NCBI GenBank assembly: GCA_003449615.1
Contig: DMHA01000101.1
Span: 361-5,904, forward strand
Length of the DNA stretch: 5,544 nt
Origin: Flavobacterium sp.
GTDB taxonomy: Bacteria; Bacteroidota; Bacteroidia; Flavobacteriales; Flavobacteriaceae
Direction of reading: 5' to 3'
Shown here: positions 1 through 5,544 of the stretch, in pieces
Numbering within the stretch: position 1 is the stretch's first letter
Layout of the letters: every line of letters begins with the position of its first letter
Position numbers and translations under genes: made by a program
Notes under the pieces: generated by a model
Seen by the model: the letters and a program-made list of their open reading frames with translations, nothing else
Databases searched by the model: none
Told to the model about the DNA's origin: nothing

Positions 1-707
<707 letters not shown>

Positions 708-790
708 TTATGTATTTATTAAATAGCTATTTTTCTGACTTATGAAAATCAACAAATCGATATTTTCCGAACGATTGCTTTTTCAGTGTG

Positions 791-821
791 CAAAGGTAAT
801 TTTTTAAAATATAAAAATCAA
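791..821 (-). promoter_or_regulatory. Bacteroidota-type promoter of atpD
   Basis: On the minus strand the -7 element TACCTTTG (798-791) fits the Bacteroidota consensus TAnnTTTG, and a TTG (821-819) lies 20 nt upstream where the -33 element belongs. Transcription should start near 785, giving a leader of about 80 nt before the atpD ATG. Inferred by motif only. Confidence 0.65.
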
Positions 822-849
822 TACTTTTTAATAAAAAAAATTAACAAAA

Positions 850-872
850 CCCTCGTATGAAACCGTGGGCTA
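850..872. repeat. REP-like palindromic repeat, degenerate copy
   Basis: First of two copies of a short GC-rich palindrome. It shares the exact 15-mer TGAAACCGTGGGCTA (858-872) with the copy at 908-922, exactly 50 bp away. Its left arm (CCCTCGTA) differs at three positions from that of the second copy (CCCACGGT), so its hairpin is imperfect. The two copies are in the same orientation. It lies upstream of the atpD promoter and outside any gene. Confidence 0.7.
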
Positions 873-888
873 TAAACGTAAATCAACC

Positions 889-922
889 AAAAACCACCGC
901 CCACGGTTGAAACCGTGGGCTA
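889..922 (-). terminator. Possible terminator or mRNA 3' end of metZ, formed by the REP-like hairpin
   Basis: Read on the minus strand, the perfect hairpin begins 13 nt after the metZ stop codon and is followed by GGTGG and then TTTTT (893-889). A strong GC stem plus a short T-run could end or stabilise the metZ transcript before the atpD promoter. The T-run is not directly adjacent to the stem, so intrinsic termination is uncertain. Confidence 0.4.
899..922. repeat. REP-like palindromic repeat, perfect copy
   Basis: Arms GCCCACGGTT (899-908) and AACCGTGGGC (911-920) are perfect inverted repeats separated by GA, so the unit can fold into a hairpin of about 9 bp with a 4-nt loop. It is followed by TA as in the copy at 850-872. 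The G+C content is far above the surrounding DNA. I recall similar CCCACGG/CCGTGGG palindromes scattered between genes in flavobacterial genomes, but that was not checked here. Confidence 0.75.
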
Positions 923-935
923 GGGTAAAATTGTC

Positions 936-2108
936 CTATACCAAAGCCTGCTCCAAATCTGCAATAACATCTTTCACGGTTTCTAATCCTACCGAAACTC
1001 GCACCAAACCATCGGTAATTCCAACGGCTAATTTTTCTTCCGAAGACAATTTGCTGTGGGTTGTCGATGCAGGATGCGTTACAATAGTTCGGGTGTCGCC
1101 AATATTGGCCGAAAGCGAACACAATTTTATTTTGTCCAAAAATGTTCTTCCCGCTTCGATGCCTCCTTTGATTTCGAAAGCAATAATATTGCCTCCTAAA
1201 AGCATTTGTTTTTTGGCAATTTCATATTTTGGATGCGATTTCAAGAATGGATATTTTATACTTTTCACCTTGGGATGATTTTCTAAAAATTCAGCTACTT
1301 TCAGTGCATTTTCACAATGTTTGTCGACACGAACTGCTAAGGTTTCCAAACTTTTCGACAATACCCAAGCATTAAACGGCGACAAAGCAGGTCCTGTGTT
1401 TCTGGAGAACAAATATATTTGACGTATCAAATCTTCGCTTCCCACGGTTACTCCGCCTAAAACCCGTCCTTGTCCGTCAATCAGTTTTGTGGCAGAATGG
1501 ATTACCAAATGGGCTCCCCATTTTATCGGTTGCTGAAGGTAGGGCGTGGCAAAACAGTTGTCTATAATTAAAATCAGATTGTGTTTTTTGGCAATATTGC
1601 CAAGCAATTCCAAATCGATTACATCAACTCCGGGATTTGTTGGAGATTCTGCATACAGGATTTTTGTGTTGGGTTTGATAAAACTTTCAATTGTTTCAGG
1701 TTGGTTAATATCAAAATAGGAAGTTTCTATATTCCACTTTGGAAAATAGGTCATAAACAAGGCGTGTGTCGAACCAAAAACGCTACTCGCCGAAACGATA
1801 TGATCGCCTGAATTCAACAAAGCCGCAAAAGTAGCATAGACCGCCGCCATTCCGGTGGCAAAGGCATAACCAGCTTCGGCACCTTCCATTATGCAAATTT
1901 TATCAACAAATTCGGTGGTATTTGGGTTGCTGAAACGGCTGTAAATGTTGCGTTCTTTTTCTTCAGTAAAAGAAGCTCGCATATCTTCGGCGTCTTCAAA
2001 TACAAAACTGGAGGACAAATACAAAGGCACAGAATGTTCCTGAAATTGAGATCTATCTAATTGGTTGCGAATGGCTTGGGTTTCAAAACCAAAATCTTCT
2101 TTGTTCAT
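936..2108 (-). CDS. metZ: O-succinylhomoserine sulfhydrylase (Cys/Met metabolism PLP enzyme)
   Basis: A 390-residue fold-type I PLP enzyme that makes homocysteine by joining sulfide to an activated homoserine, a cytoplasmic step of methionine synthesis. Visible sites: YSR at 56-58 (phosphate contact from the neighbouring subunit), TGM at 85-87 (phosphate loop), Asp183 in IIDNCFATP (pyridine nitrogen), Lys208 in HSATKLIDGQGR (Schiff-base lysine) and Arg370 in LVRVSVGLE (substrate carboxylate). The IDGQGR-xx-GG stretch, the SVFGST loop (Phe111 where gamma-synthases have Tyr) and LSPFNAW fit MetZ better than cystathionine gamma-synthase or gamma-lyase. O-acetylhomoserine as substrate cannot be excluded. 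Full length, no breaks. ATG 2108-2106 follows an A-rich leader (AAAAAAGTAA) only about 13 nt from a promoter. It appears monocistronic. Confidence 0.9.
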   Translation of the reverse strand: MNKEDFGFETQAIRNQLDRSQFQEHSVPLYLSSSFVFEDAEDMRASFTEEKERNIYSRFSNPNTTEFVDKICIMEGAEAGYAFATGMAAVYATFAALLNSGDHIVSASSVFGSTHALFMTYFPKWNIETSYFDINQPETIESFIKPNTKILYAESPTNPGVDVIDLELLGNIAKKHNLILIIDNCFATPYLQQPIKWGAHLVIHSATKLIDGQGRVLGGVTVGSEDLIRQIYLFSRNTGPALSPFNAWVLSKSLETLAVRVDKHCENALKVAEFLENHPKVKSIKYPFLKSHPKYEIAKKQMLLGGNIIAFEIKGGIEAGRTFLDKIKLCSLSANIGDTRTIVTHPASTTHSKLSSEEKLAVGITDGLVRVSVGLETVKDVIADLEQALV

Positions 2109-2121
2109 TTACTTTTTTGGT

Positions 2122-2150
2122 CAAATATAATAGTTTTTTACTTAAACAAA
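2122..2150 (-). promoter_or_regulatory. Bacteroidota-type promoter of metZ
   Basis: Minus-strand -7 element TATATTTG (2129-2122) matches TAnnTTTG, with TTTG (2150-2147) 17 nt upstream as a -33 candidate. The -7 element is 13 nt from the metZ ATG, so the leader is only several nt long, which leaves no room for a SAM or other riboswitch. The -33 element lies in a small inverted repeat, AAACAAA/TTTGTTT (2144-2150 and 2153-2159), which might be an operator or just A/T-rich chance. Confidence 0.65.
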
Positions 2151-2268
2151 CATTTGTTTTGTTTTGCTTGTTTATCTATGAGGATTATTGGAACAAGAAA
2201 CTATCGAACAGCAATCAAGATAATATTTTTGGTTAAATATTTATTCTCTCTTGGTAAAGGGTGCGGTT

Positions 2269-2844
2269 TTATTTTATTTCGAAAGTTATTCCGTCAAATT
2301 TGTCAAAAAGTTGTTGGATATTTATTGTTTGAATATCTAATTGTGAACAAATAGCGGGTATCTTTTGGAAATATTTTTTATCATTACTTACATCTGTTTC
2401 TTCTGTTACAAGAAATATTTCTTCATTAGGATTTTCTTTTATAAGAGAAAGACTTGTTAGAATTAATTTCATGTCAGCAGAATTCATAAATTCATTTTTT
2501 ACTACATCATATTGACTTGGAGAAAGTTTGTTTGTTAAAACTCTAACAGCGAATTGATTATCTACCTGTCTGTAAAATTTAGCAGGTGCAGGTGGTAAAA
2601 TGAATTCAGTATTTAATGGAAGTTTGTTTGTTTTATTAAAAGTCTTGTCTGTTAAAAACACAAGCGTGGTTAAAACAATTCCTTTTGATGTATAAGCACA
2701 CTCATCAATTATCTTGTCAATAACCAAGATTTCTCCATTAGCAATTTTTGATTTAATTGCTTCAAATAAAATTGTTTGCTTGTCAAATGGTAAGTAGTAC
2801 CGAACCAACGACAATAAAGAGCTGGTGTCAATTACTACTTTCAT
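2269..2844 (-). CDS. PIN-domain protein of the DUF4411 type, probable RNase toxin
   Basis: A 191-residue protein with a PIN-like nuclease layout: N-terminal beta-strand and Asp6 in VVIDTSSL, Glu48 in IIDECA, Asp124 in NSADMKLI, then a strand with VTEETD (146-151) and KIPAICSQLDI (161-171). The N-terminal YYLPFDKQ...IANGEILVI and the late VTEE...KIP.IC pattern match my memory of DUF4411, a PIN-superfamily group often beside ImmA/IrrE proteins. The acidic residues would bind Mg2+/Mn2+ for RNA cleavage. ATG 2844-2842 lies inside the 3' end of the upstream metallopeptidase gene (17-bp overlap), so translation is probably coupled. Residues about 52-118 fit the family poorly and may be an insertion. 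No signal peptide or membrane segment. Low G+C against neighbours points to transfer. The toxin role is inferred from family and gene pairing; the target is unknown. Confidence 0.75.
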   Translation of the reverse strand: MKVVIDTSSLLSLVRYYLPFDKQTILFEAIKSKIANGEILVIDKIIDECAYTSKGIVLTTLVFLTDKTFNKTNKLPLNTEFILPPAPAKFYRQVDNQFAVRVLTNKLSPSQYDVVKNEFMNSADMKLILTSLSLIKENPNEEIFLVTEETDVSNDKKYFQKIPAICSQLDIQTINIQQLFDKFDGITFEIK

Positions 2845-3997
2845 AGAGGAAACTATCTATTTTATCGGGTTTTATGTTTAGCTTTTTGCAAAATTCGTAT
2901 TCATTAATTACACCTTCGTAAAATGCGGTTTGAATAGTTGATACTAATAATGGCGATTTGATTGGTATTGGTGTTGAACCACCTGTATTAATTCCGTTCT
3001 GTTTGTCTAATTCTCTTTTCTTTTTTAATTCTTCATTTTTAATTCTAAAATCCTCTTCAAAACCAGCTTTTACTTTGTTATAATTGGAAGGGCTGATTTT
3101 ATTAAGCAAAAGTAATTTTGTAAAAATCGCAATTCTACTTAAATGTGTTTTTTCGGATATTGATTGAATTAAGTCAATATTGTAATCATTGTGGGCAGTT
3201 GAATTATCAATTACTTCAATTATTTTTTCAAATTCGACACTTAGAAAATGGAAAGCAAAATCATTACACCAAGTTTCAATTCTTGATAATTTCTGATTAA
3301 CGAAGTCTTGATAATCAATTTGGTCAATTTCTTCTTCATTTAAAAGATAATGTCCCAATTCGTGTGCAAGCGTAAATATTTCTCTTTTAAAAGAAATTTG
3401 TTGTCGTTTAAGTACAATTACATTTGGTTTAAGGAAAAAGCCATCAATATTTGCTCTTTCTTTTTTATTCCAAGTTTCTACGAACTCAAATACTAAAATA
3501 TTTTTCTCTGCAAGTCTTTTTATTAGCTCGGTTAGAAAATCTTTGTCCCTAATTTTAAATTCGGGATTTACTAATTTTCGTATTTCTGTCGCTACATTTT
3601 TTGGGTTGCTATTAAGAGTAAAAACAGGTAATGTTCTATCAAACTTTATGTCTGATAGTTCAGCAATAGCGGATAAAGAGATTTTAAATTCTTCAAAATG
3701 ATTTACAATCTTTCTTGCACCTAAACTTAAATCAACATCAAATTTTGTTTTTCTGAAAAATATGCTCGCATCTTTTGAAACATCTAGCGATTTTGGGTCT
3801 AAATAATAATGGATCCCTTTATTAAATACTTTGTCAATTCTTTTAAGGTGTCCCAATTCAATGTTTGGACTTAATATCTGCTCTTTTGTTATGGGTTTAG
3901 TCAAACCTTCACTAATCAAAGGCAATAGTTCTTCAACTGACATTTTTAATAGTGTCAGTAAATACTTTAGCCTTTCTATGTTTTGTTCAACTTTCAA
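2828..3997 (-). CDS. ImmA/IrrE-family zinc metallopeptidase with degenerate XRE-like N-terminus, probable antitoxin or regulator
   Basis: A 389-residue cytoplasmic protein. The zinc motif HELGH is at 212-216 (TLAHELGHYLL) and the likely third ligand Glu241 is in IETWCNDFAFHFL, the helix pattern of ImmA/IrrE (COG2856) proteins. Residues 1-70 are helical (NIERLKYLLTLLKMSVEELL ... LKRIDKVFNKGIHYYLD) and resemble an XRE helix-turn-helix with weak recognition-helix signature. The region 318-335 is highly charged (EELKKKRELDKQ), and the tail AFYEGVINEYEFCKKLNIK resembles a small C-terminal helical unit often seen in this family. It is the first gene of an operon with the PIN gene. The start chosen is TTG 3997-3995, because the promoter -7 element ends 23 nt upstream and an in-frame stop lies at 4015-4013. 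ATG 3943-3941 (Met19) is the alternative and would remove the first helix. Whether it cleaves anything is unknown. Confidence 0.8.
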   Translation of the reverse strand: MKVEQNIERLKYLLTLLKMSVEELLPLISEGLTKPITKEQILSPNIELGHLKRIDKVFNKGIHYYLDPKSLDVSKDASIFFRKTKFDVDLSLGARKIVNHFEEFKISLSAIAELSDIKFDRTLPVFTLNSNPKNVATEIRKLVNPEFKIRDKDFLTELIKRLAEKNILVFEFVETWNKKERANIDGFFLKPNVIVLKRQQISFKREIFTLAHELGHYLLNEEEIDQIDYQDFVNQKLSRIETWCNDFAFHFLSVEFEKIIEVIDNSTAHNDYNIDLIQSISEKTHLSRIAIFTKLLLLNKISPSNYNKVKAGFEEDFRIKNEELKKKRELDKQNGINTGGSTPIPIKSPLLVSTIQTAFYEGVINEYEFCKKLNIKPDKIDSFLYESSN

Positions 3998-4013
3998 GAA
4001 TTTTTCTTTGATT

Positions 4014-4025
4014 TATTTGCAAATA
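4014..4025. promoter_or_regulatory. 12-bp palindrome over the operon's -7 element, candidate operator
   Basis: TATTTGCAAATA is a perfect 12-bp palindrome that covers most of the -7 element and the predicted start site of the metallopeptidase/PIN operon. A repressor bound here would block transcription, as in autoregulated toxin-antitoxin operons whose XRE-like protein binds its own promoter. It is A/T-rich and could be chance. Confidence 0.3.
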
Positions 4026-4051
4026 TACACATTTATTCAGTTGTCTGTCAA
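4020..4051 (-). promoter_or_regulatory. Promoter of the metallopeptidase/PIN operon
   Basis: Minus-strand -7 element TATATTTG (4027-4020) fits TAnnTTTG. A TTG at 4051-4049 lies 21 nt upstream, slightly too far for the ideal -33 spacing. The predicted start near 4014 leaves a leader of about 17 nt before TTG 3997. Confidence 0.55.
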
Positions 4052-4209
4052 TGAACGGTGGTTCTGAAAAATTGTACCTAATTTAAAGCTTGGGATTAAA
4101 TTTATTTCGAATTAAATTTTTTATGTTTACTCCTATTTTAAGGCATAATTCTCTGATGGCTATCTGAATTATACAACACAATCAATAATAAAGCTTGTCC
4201 CTTTGTGAC

Positions 4210-4240
4210 TTTGTAGCAAATAAAATCCTTTGTATCTTTG
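4210..4240 (+). promoter_or_regulatory. Canonical Bacteroidota promoter of thiL
   Basis: TTTG (4210-4213), a spacer of exactly 19 nt, then TATCTTTG (4233-4240) match the consensus TTTG-N19-TAnnTTTG fully. Only four bases (CGCT) separate the -7 element from the ATG at 4245, so transcription should start at or beside the start codon. This rules out the in-frame TTG at 4230, which lies upstream of the predicted start site. It leaves no room for a TPP riboswitch. Confidence 0.85.
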
Positions 4241-4244
4241 CGCT

Positions 4245-5294
4245 ATGATAGAAGAAAAATCCCCACAAAGAACCAGTATTGCCCAACTTGGCGAATTTGG
4301 ACTTATAGACCACCTGACCAAAAACTTTAAAATTATCCAAACTTCTACCTTAAAAGGTATTGGTGATGATGCTGCTGTTTTGGATTTCAAAGAAAAAAAA
4401 GTGGTTGTTTCTACCGATATGTTAGTCGAAGGGGTTCATTTCGATTTGGGGTATATGCCTTTGATGCATTTGGGTTATAAAGCCGTTGTGGTTAATGTTT
4501 CTGATATTTGTGCAATGAATGCCAAAGCCACTCAAATCTTAGTTTCGATTGCGGTTTCTAATCGGTTTCCTCTCGAAGCTTTGGAAGAATTATTCGATGG
4601 TATTTCGCTTGCTGCCAATGAATACAATTTGGATGTGATTGGTGGCGATACTACTTCCTCACAAAAAGGAATGATTATTAGCATTACCGTTATTGGCGAA
4701 GCCGATGAAAATGAAATTGTATATAGAAACGGTGCTGGCGATACCGATTTATTGGTGGTAACTGGCGATATTGGAGCGGCTTATATGGGATTGCAAGTTT
4801 TAGAAAGAGAAAAACAAGTTTTCAAAGTGAACCCCAATTCGCAACCCGATTTAGATGCTTATACATATTTAATCGAACGCCAACTCAAACCCGAAGCTCG
4901 AAAAGACGTTCGTACTTTGTTGCACGCATTAGAAATAAAACCAACTGCAATGATCGACATTTCGGATGGATTATCTTCAGAAATTATGCACCTCTGCAAA
5001 CAATCAAAAGTGGGTTGCAATTTATATGAAGACAAACTGCCTCTTGACCCACAGTTTATGAATACTTGCGAAGAATTCGACCTTGATGCAACAACCGTGG
5101 CGATAAATGGTGGTGAAGATTATGAACTGCTTTTCACTATTAAAATGGAAGATTTTGACAAAATAAAAGGCAATCCAAATTTTACCATTATTGGACATAC
5201 CACTCAGGAAAGCGAAGGAATACATTTGGTAACTCGTGCCAATACTCGAATTCCGTTGAAGGCTCGGGGTTGGAATGCGCTAAGTGAGGATTAA
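4245..5294 (+). CDS. thiL: Thiamine-monophosphate kinase
   Basis: A 349-residue cytoplasmic kinase that phosphorylates thiamine monophosphate with ATP to thiamine diphosphate, the last step of cofactor synthesis. It has the two-lobe PurM/ThiL/SelD fold. The N-lobe shows GIGDDAAVL (38-46), STDMLVEGVHF (56-66) and NVSDICAMNA (84-93), which carry acidic residues for Mg-ATP, then GGDTTSS (133-139). The C-lobe shows GDIGAAYMGL (174-183), MIDISDGLSSE (236-246) and GGEDYELLF (289-297). Length is normal (usual range about 320-350) and all motifs are intact. The start is ATG 4245, set by the promoter four bases upstream; mRNA is predicted leaderless or nearly so. It points away from the metallopeptidase/PIN operon and seems to be transcribed alone, with a stem-loop 2 nt after the TAA. 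No other thiamine genes are in view. Confidence 0.96.
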   Translation: MIEEKSPQRTSIAQLGEFGLIDHLTKNFKIIQTSTLKGIGDDAAVLDFKEKKVVVSTDMLVEGVHFDLGYMPLMHLGYKAVVVNVSDICAMNAKATQILVSIAVSNRFPLEALEELFDGISLAANEYNLDVIGGDTTSSQKGMIISITVIGEADENEIVYRNGAGDTDLLVVTGDIGAAYMGLQVLEREKQVFKVNPNSQPDLDAYTYLIERQLKPEARKDVRTLLHALEIKPTAMIDISDGLSSEIMHLCKQSKVGCNLYEDKLPLDPQFMNTCEEFDLDATTVAINGGEDYELLFTIKMEDFDKIKGNPNFTIIGHTTQESEGIHLVTRANTRIPLKARGWNALSED

Positions 5295-5296
5295 AA

Positions 5297-5339
5297 TATT
5301 AGTTTATAAAAGGAATTTTTAAAGTCTTATAAACTAATA
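5297..5339 (+). terminator. AT-rich stem-loop after thiL, possible terminator
   Basis: Perfect 13-bp inverted repeat TATTAGTTTATAA (5297-5309) and TTATAAACTAATA (5327-5339), with a 17-nt loop, begins 2 nt after the thiL stop. Its position fits an mRNA 3' end. The stem is very A/T-rich and no clean T-run follows directly, so it may rather be a processing or stabilising structure. Confidence 0.45.
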
Positions 5340-5367
5340 ATTCGGAATGATTTGCTATTTTTGTTTT

Positions 5368-5544
5368 GGTTCTACTGGGTTTTGTGTGAAAAACTAAAAC
5401 AATTAAAATTAATCCAGCCAGCAGAAAGTAACCTACATATAAATAAACAATTAAGAAAATTAAGTTTCAGTGTGCTTAATGAACCTTAACTTTCTTAATG
5501 GTTTTAAAAATATGCTAAATGTTCACACTATTTCCAGTAGAACC
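5368..5544. mobile_element. 177-bp MITE-like element or IS remnant with 23-bp terminal inverted repeats
   Basis: The segment begins with GGTTCTACTGG, five variable bases, then GTGTGAA (5368-5390). It ends with the reverse complement of the same layout (5544-5522). The ends match at 19 of 23 positions, the outer 11 perfectly. The middle folds into a second structure: 5445-5464 pairs with 5485-5504 at 18 of 20 positions around a 20-nt loop. No ORF of useful length is inside, so it would depend on a transposase elsewhere. The GGTTCT start recalls ISL3-type insertion-sequence ends from memory only. The left flank is A/T-rich; the right flank is outside the window, so target-site duplication cannot be judged. 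Confidence 0.6.
5445..5504. repeat. Interrupted inverted repeat (20-bp arms) inside the MITE-like element
   Basis: Arms 5445-5464 and 5485-5504 are complementary at 18 of 20 positions (core ATTAAGAAA at 5450-5458 with TTTCTTAAT at 5491-5499), separated by 20 nt. It could form a long A/T-rich hairpin in RNA or extruded DNA. Central secondary structure of this kind is common in non-autonomous elements. Confidence 0.55.

Noticed and set aside
850..922. CRISPR array
   Set aside because: Only two units, palindromic throughout, 15-bp identity and no cas genes; REP-like repeats explain it better.
865..1278. 137-codon plus-strand reading frame
   Set aside because: It is antisense to metZ and begins inside the repeat pair; the protein is low in family-like features.
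936..2108. Cystathionine gamma-synthase or gamma-lyase instead of MetZ
   Set aside because: The IDGQGR stretch after the PLP lysine and the SVFGST loop match sulfhydrylases of the MetZ type; the call stays open to substrate differences.
2109..2121. SAM riboswitch in the metZ leader
   Set aside because: Only 13 nt lie between the -7 element and the ATG, too short for any riboswitch.
2061..2354. 97-codon plus-strand reading frame with hydrophobic stretches
   Set aside because: It overlaps the 5' end of metZ, the metZ promoter and the 3' end of the PIN gene on the other strand, and has no recognisable domain or promoter of its own.
4041..4232. Possible small gene, riboswitch or RNA between the two divergent promoters
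   Set aside because: I saw no sizeable reading frame with a start signal and no TPP-riboswitch CTGAGA core. There is a short direct repeat ATTAAATTT (4095-4103 and 4111-4119) that is too A/T-rich to interpret.
4230..4244. TTG at 4230 as an upstream start of thiL (five extra residues)
   Set aside because: It lies before and inside the -7 element, upstream of the predicted transcription start; ATG 4245 fits the promoter and family length.

Overview
This window looks like chromosomal DNA from a member of the Bacteroidota, most likely a Flavobacterium-type organism. The pointers are low G+C, A-rich leaders without Shine-Dalgarno sequences, four promoters with the Bacteroidota -7 element TAnnTTTG, and an ATP synthase beta subunit with the extra segment after GERTREGND that I associate with this phylum. 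All functional calls come from reading the sequence and recalling families; no database search was run.

Layout, left to right. (1) At 1-704 (minus) is the N-terminal 234 codons of atpD, cut by the window edge, with its own promoter at 791-821. (2) At 850-922 two copies of a GC-rich palindromic, REP-like repeat lie between atpD and the next gene. (3) At 936-2108 (minus) is metZ, a PLP-dependent O-succinylhomoserine sulfhydrylase, with a promoter at 2122-2150. (4) At 2269-3997 (minus) is a two-gene operon with a 17-bp overlap: an ImmA/IrrE-type zinc metallopeptidase with a degenerate XRE-like N-terminus, then a DUF4411-type PIN-domain protein. This is probably a type II toxin-antitoxin-like module. 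Its promoter at 4020-4051 carries a palindrome. (5) At 4245-5292 plus stop (plus strand) is thiL, thiamine-monophosphate kinase, read from a textbook Bacteroidota promoter so close that the mRNA should be leaderless or nearly so. (6) At 5295-5544 there is no gene. It holds an AT-rich 13-bp stem-loop just after thiL, then a 177-bp segment bounded by imperfect 23-bp terminal inverted repeats with a long internal hairpin, which resembles a MITE or the remains of an insertion sequence. The window ends on the last base of the right repeat.

atpD, metZ and thiL are unrelated housekeeping genes (energy, methionine and thiamine metabolism), each with its own promoter. The metallopeptidase/PIN pair is accessory DNA: sampled 60-base lines in it contain 22-28% G+C by hand count, against 40-43% in sampled lines of metZ and thiL. 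The window therefore reads as a housekeeping stretch interrupted by one acquired module and two kinds of small non-coding repeat element.
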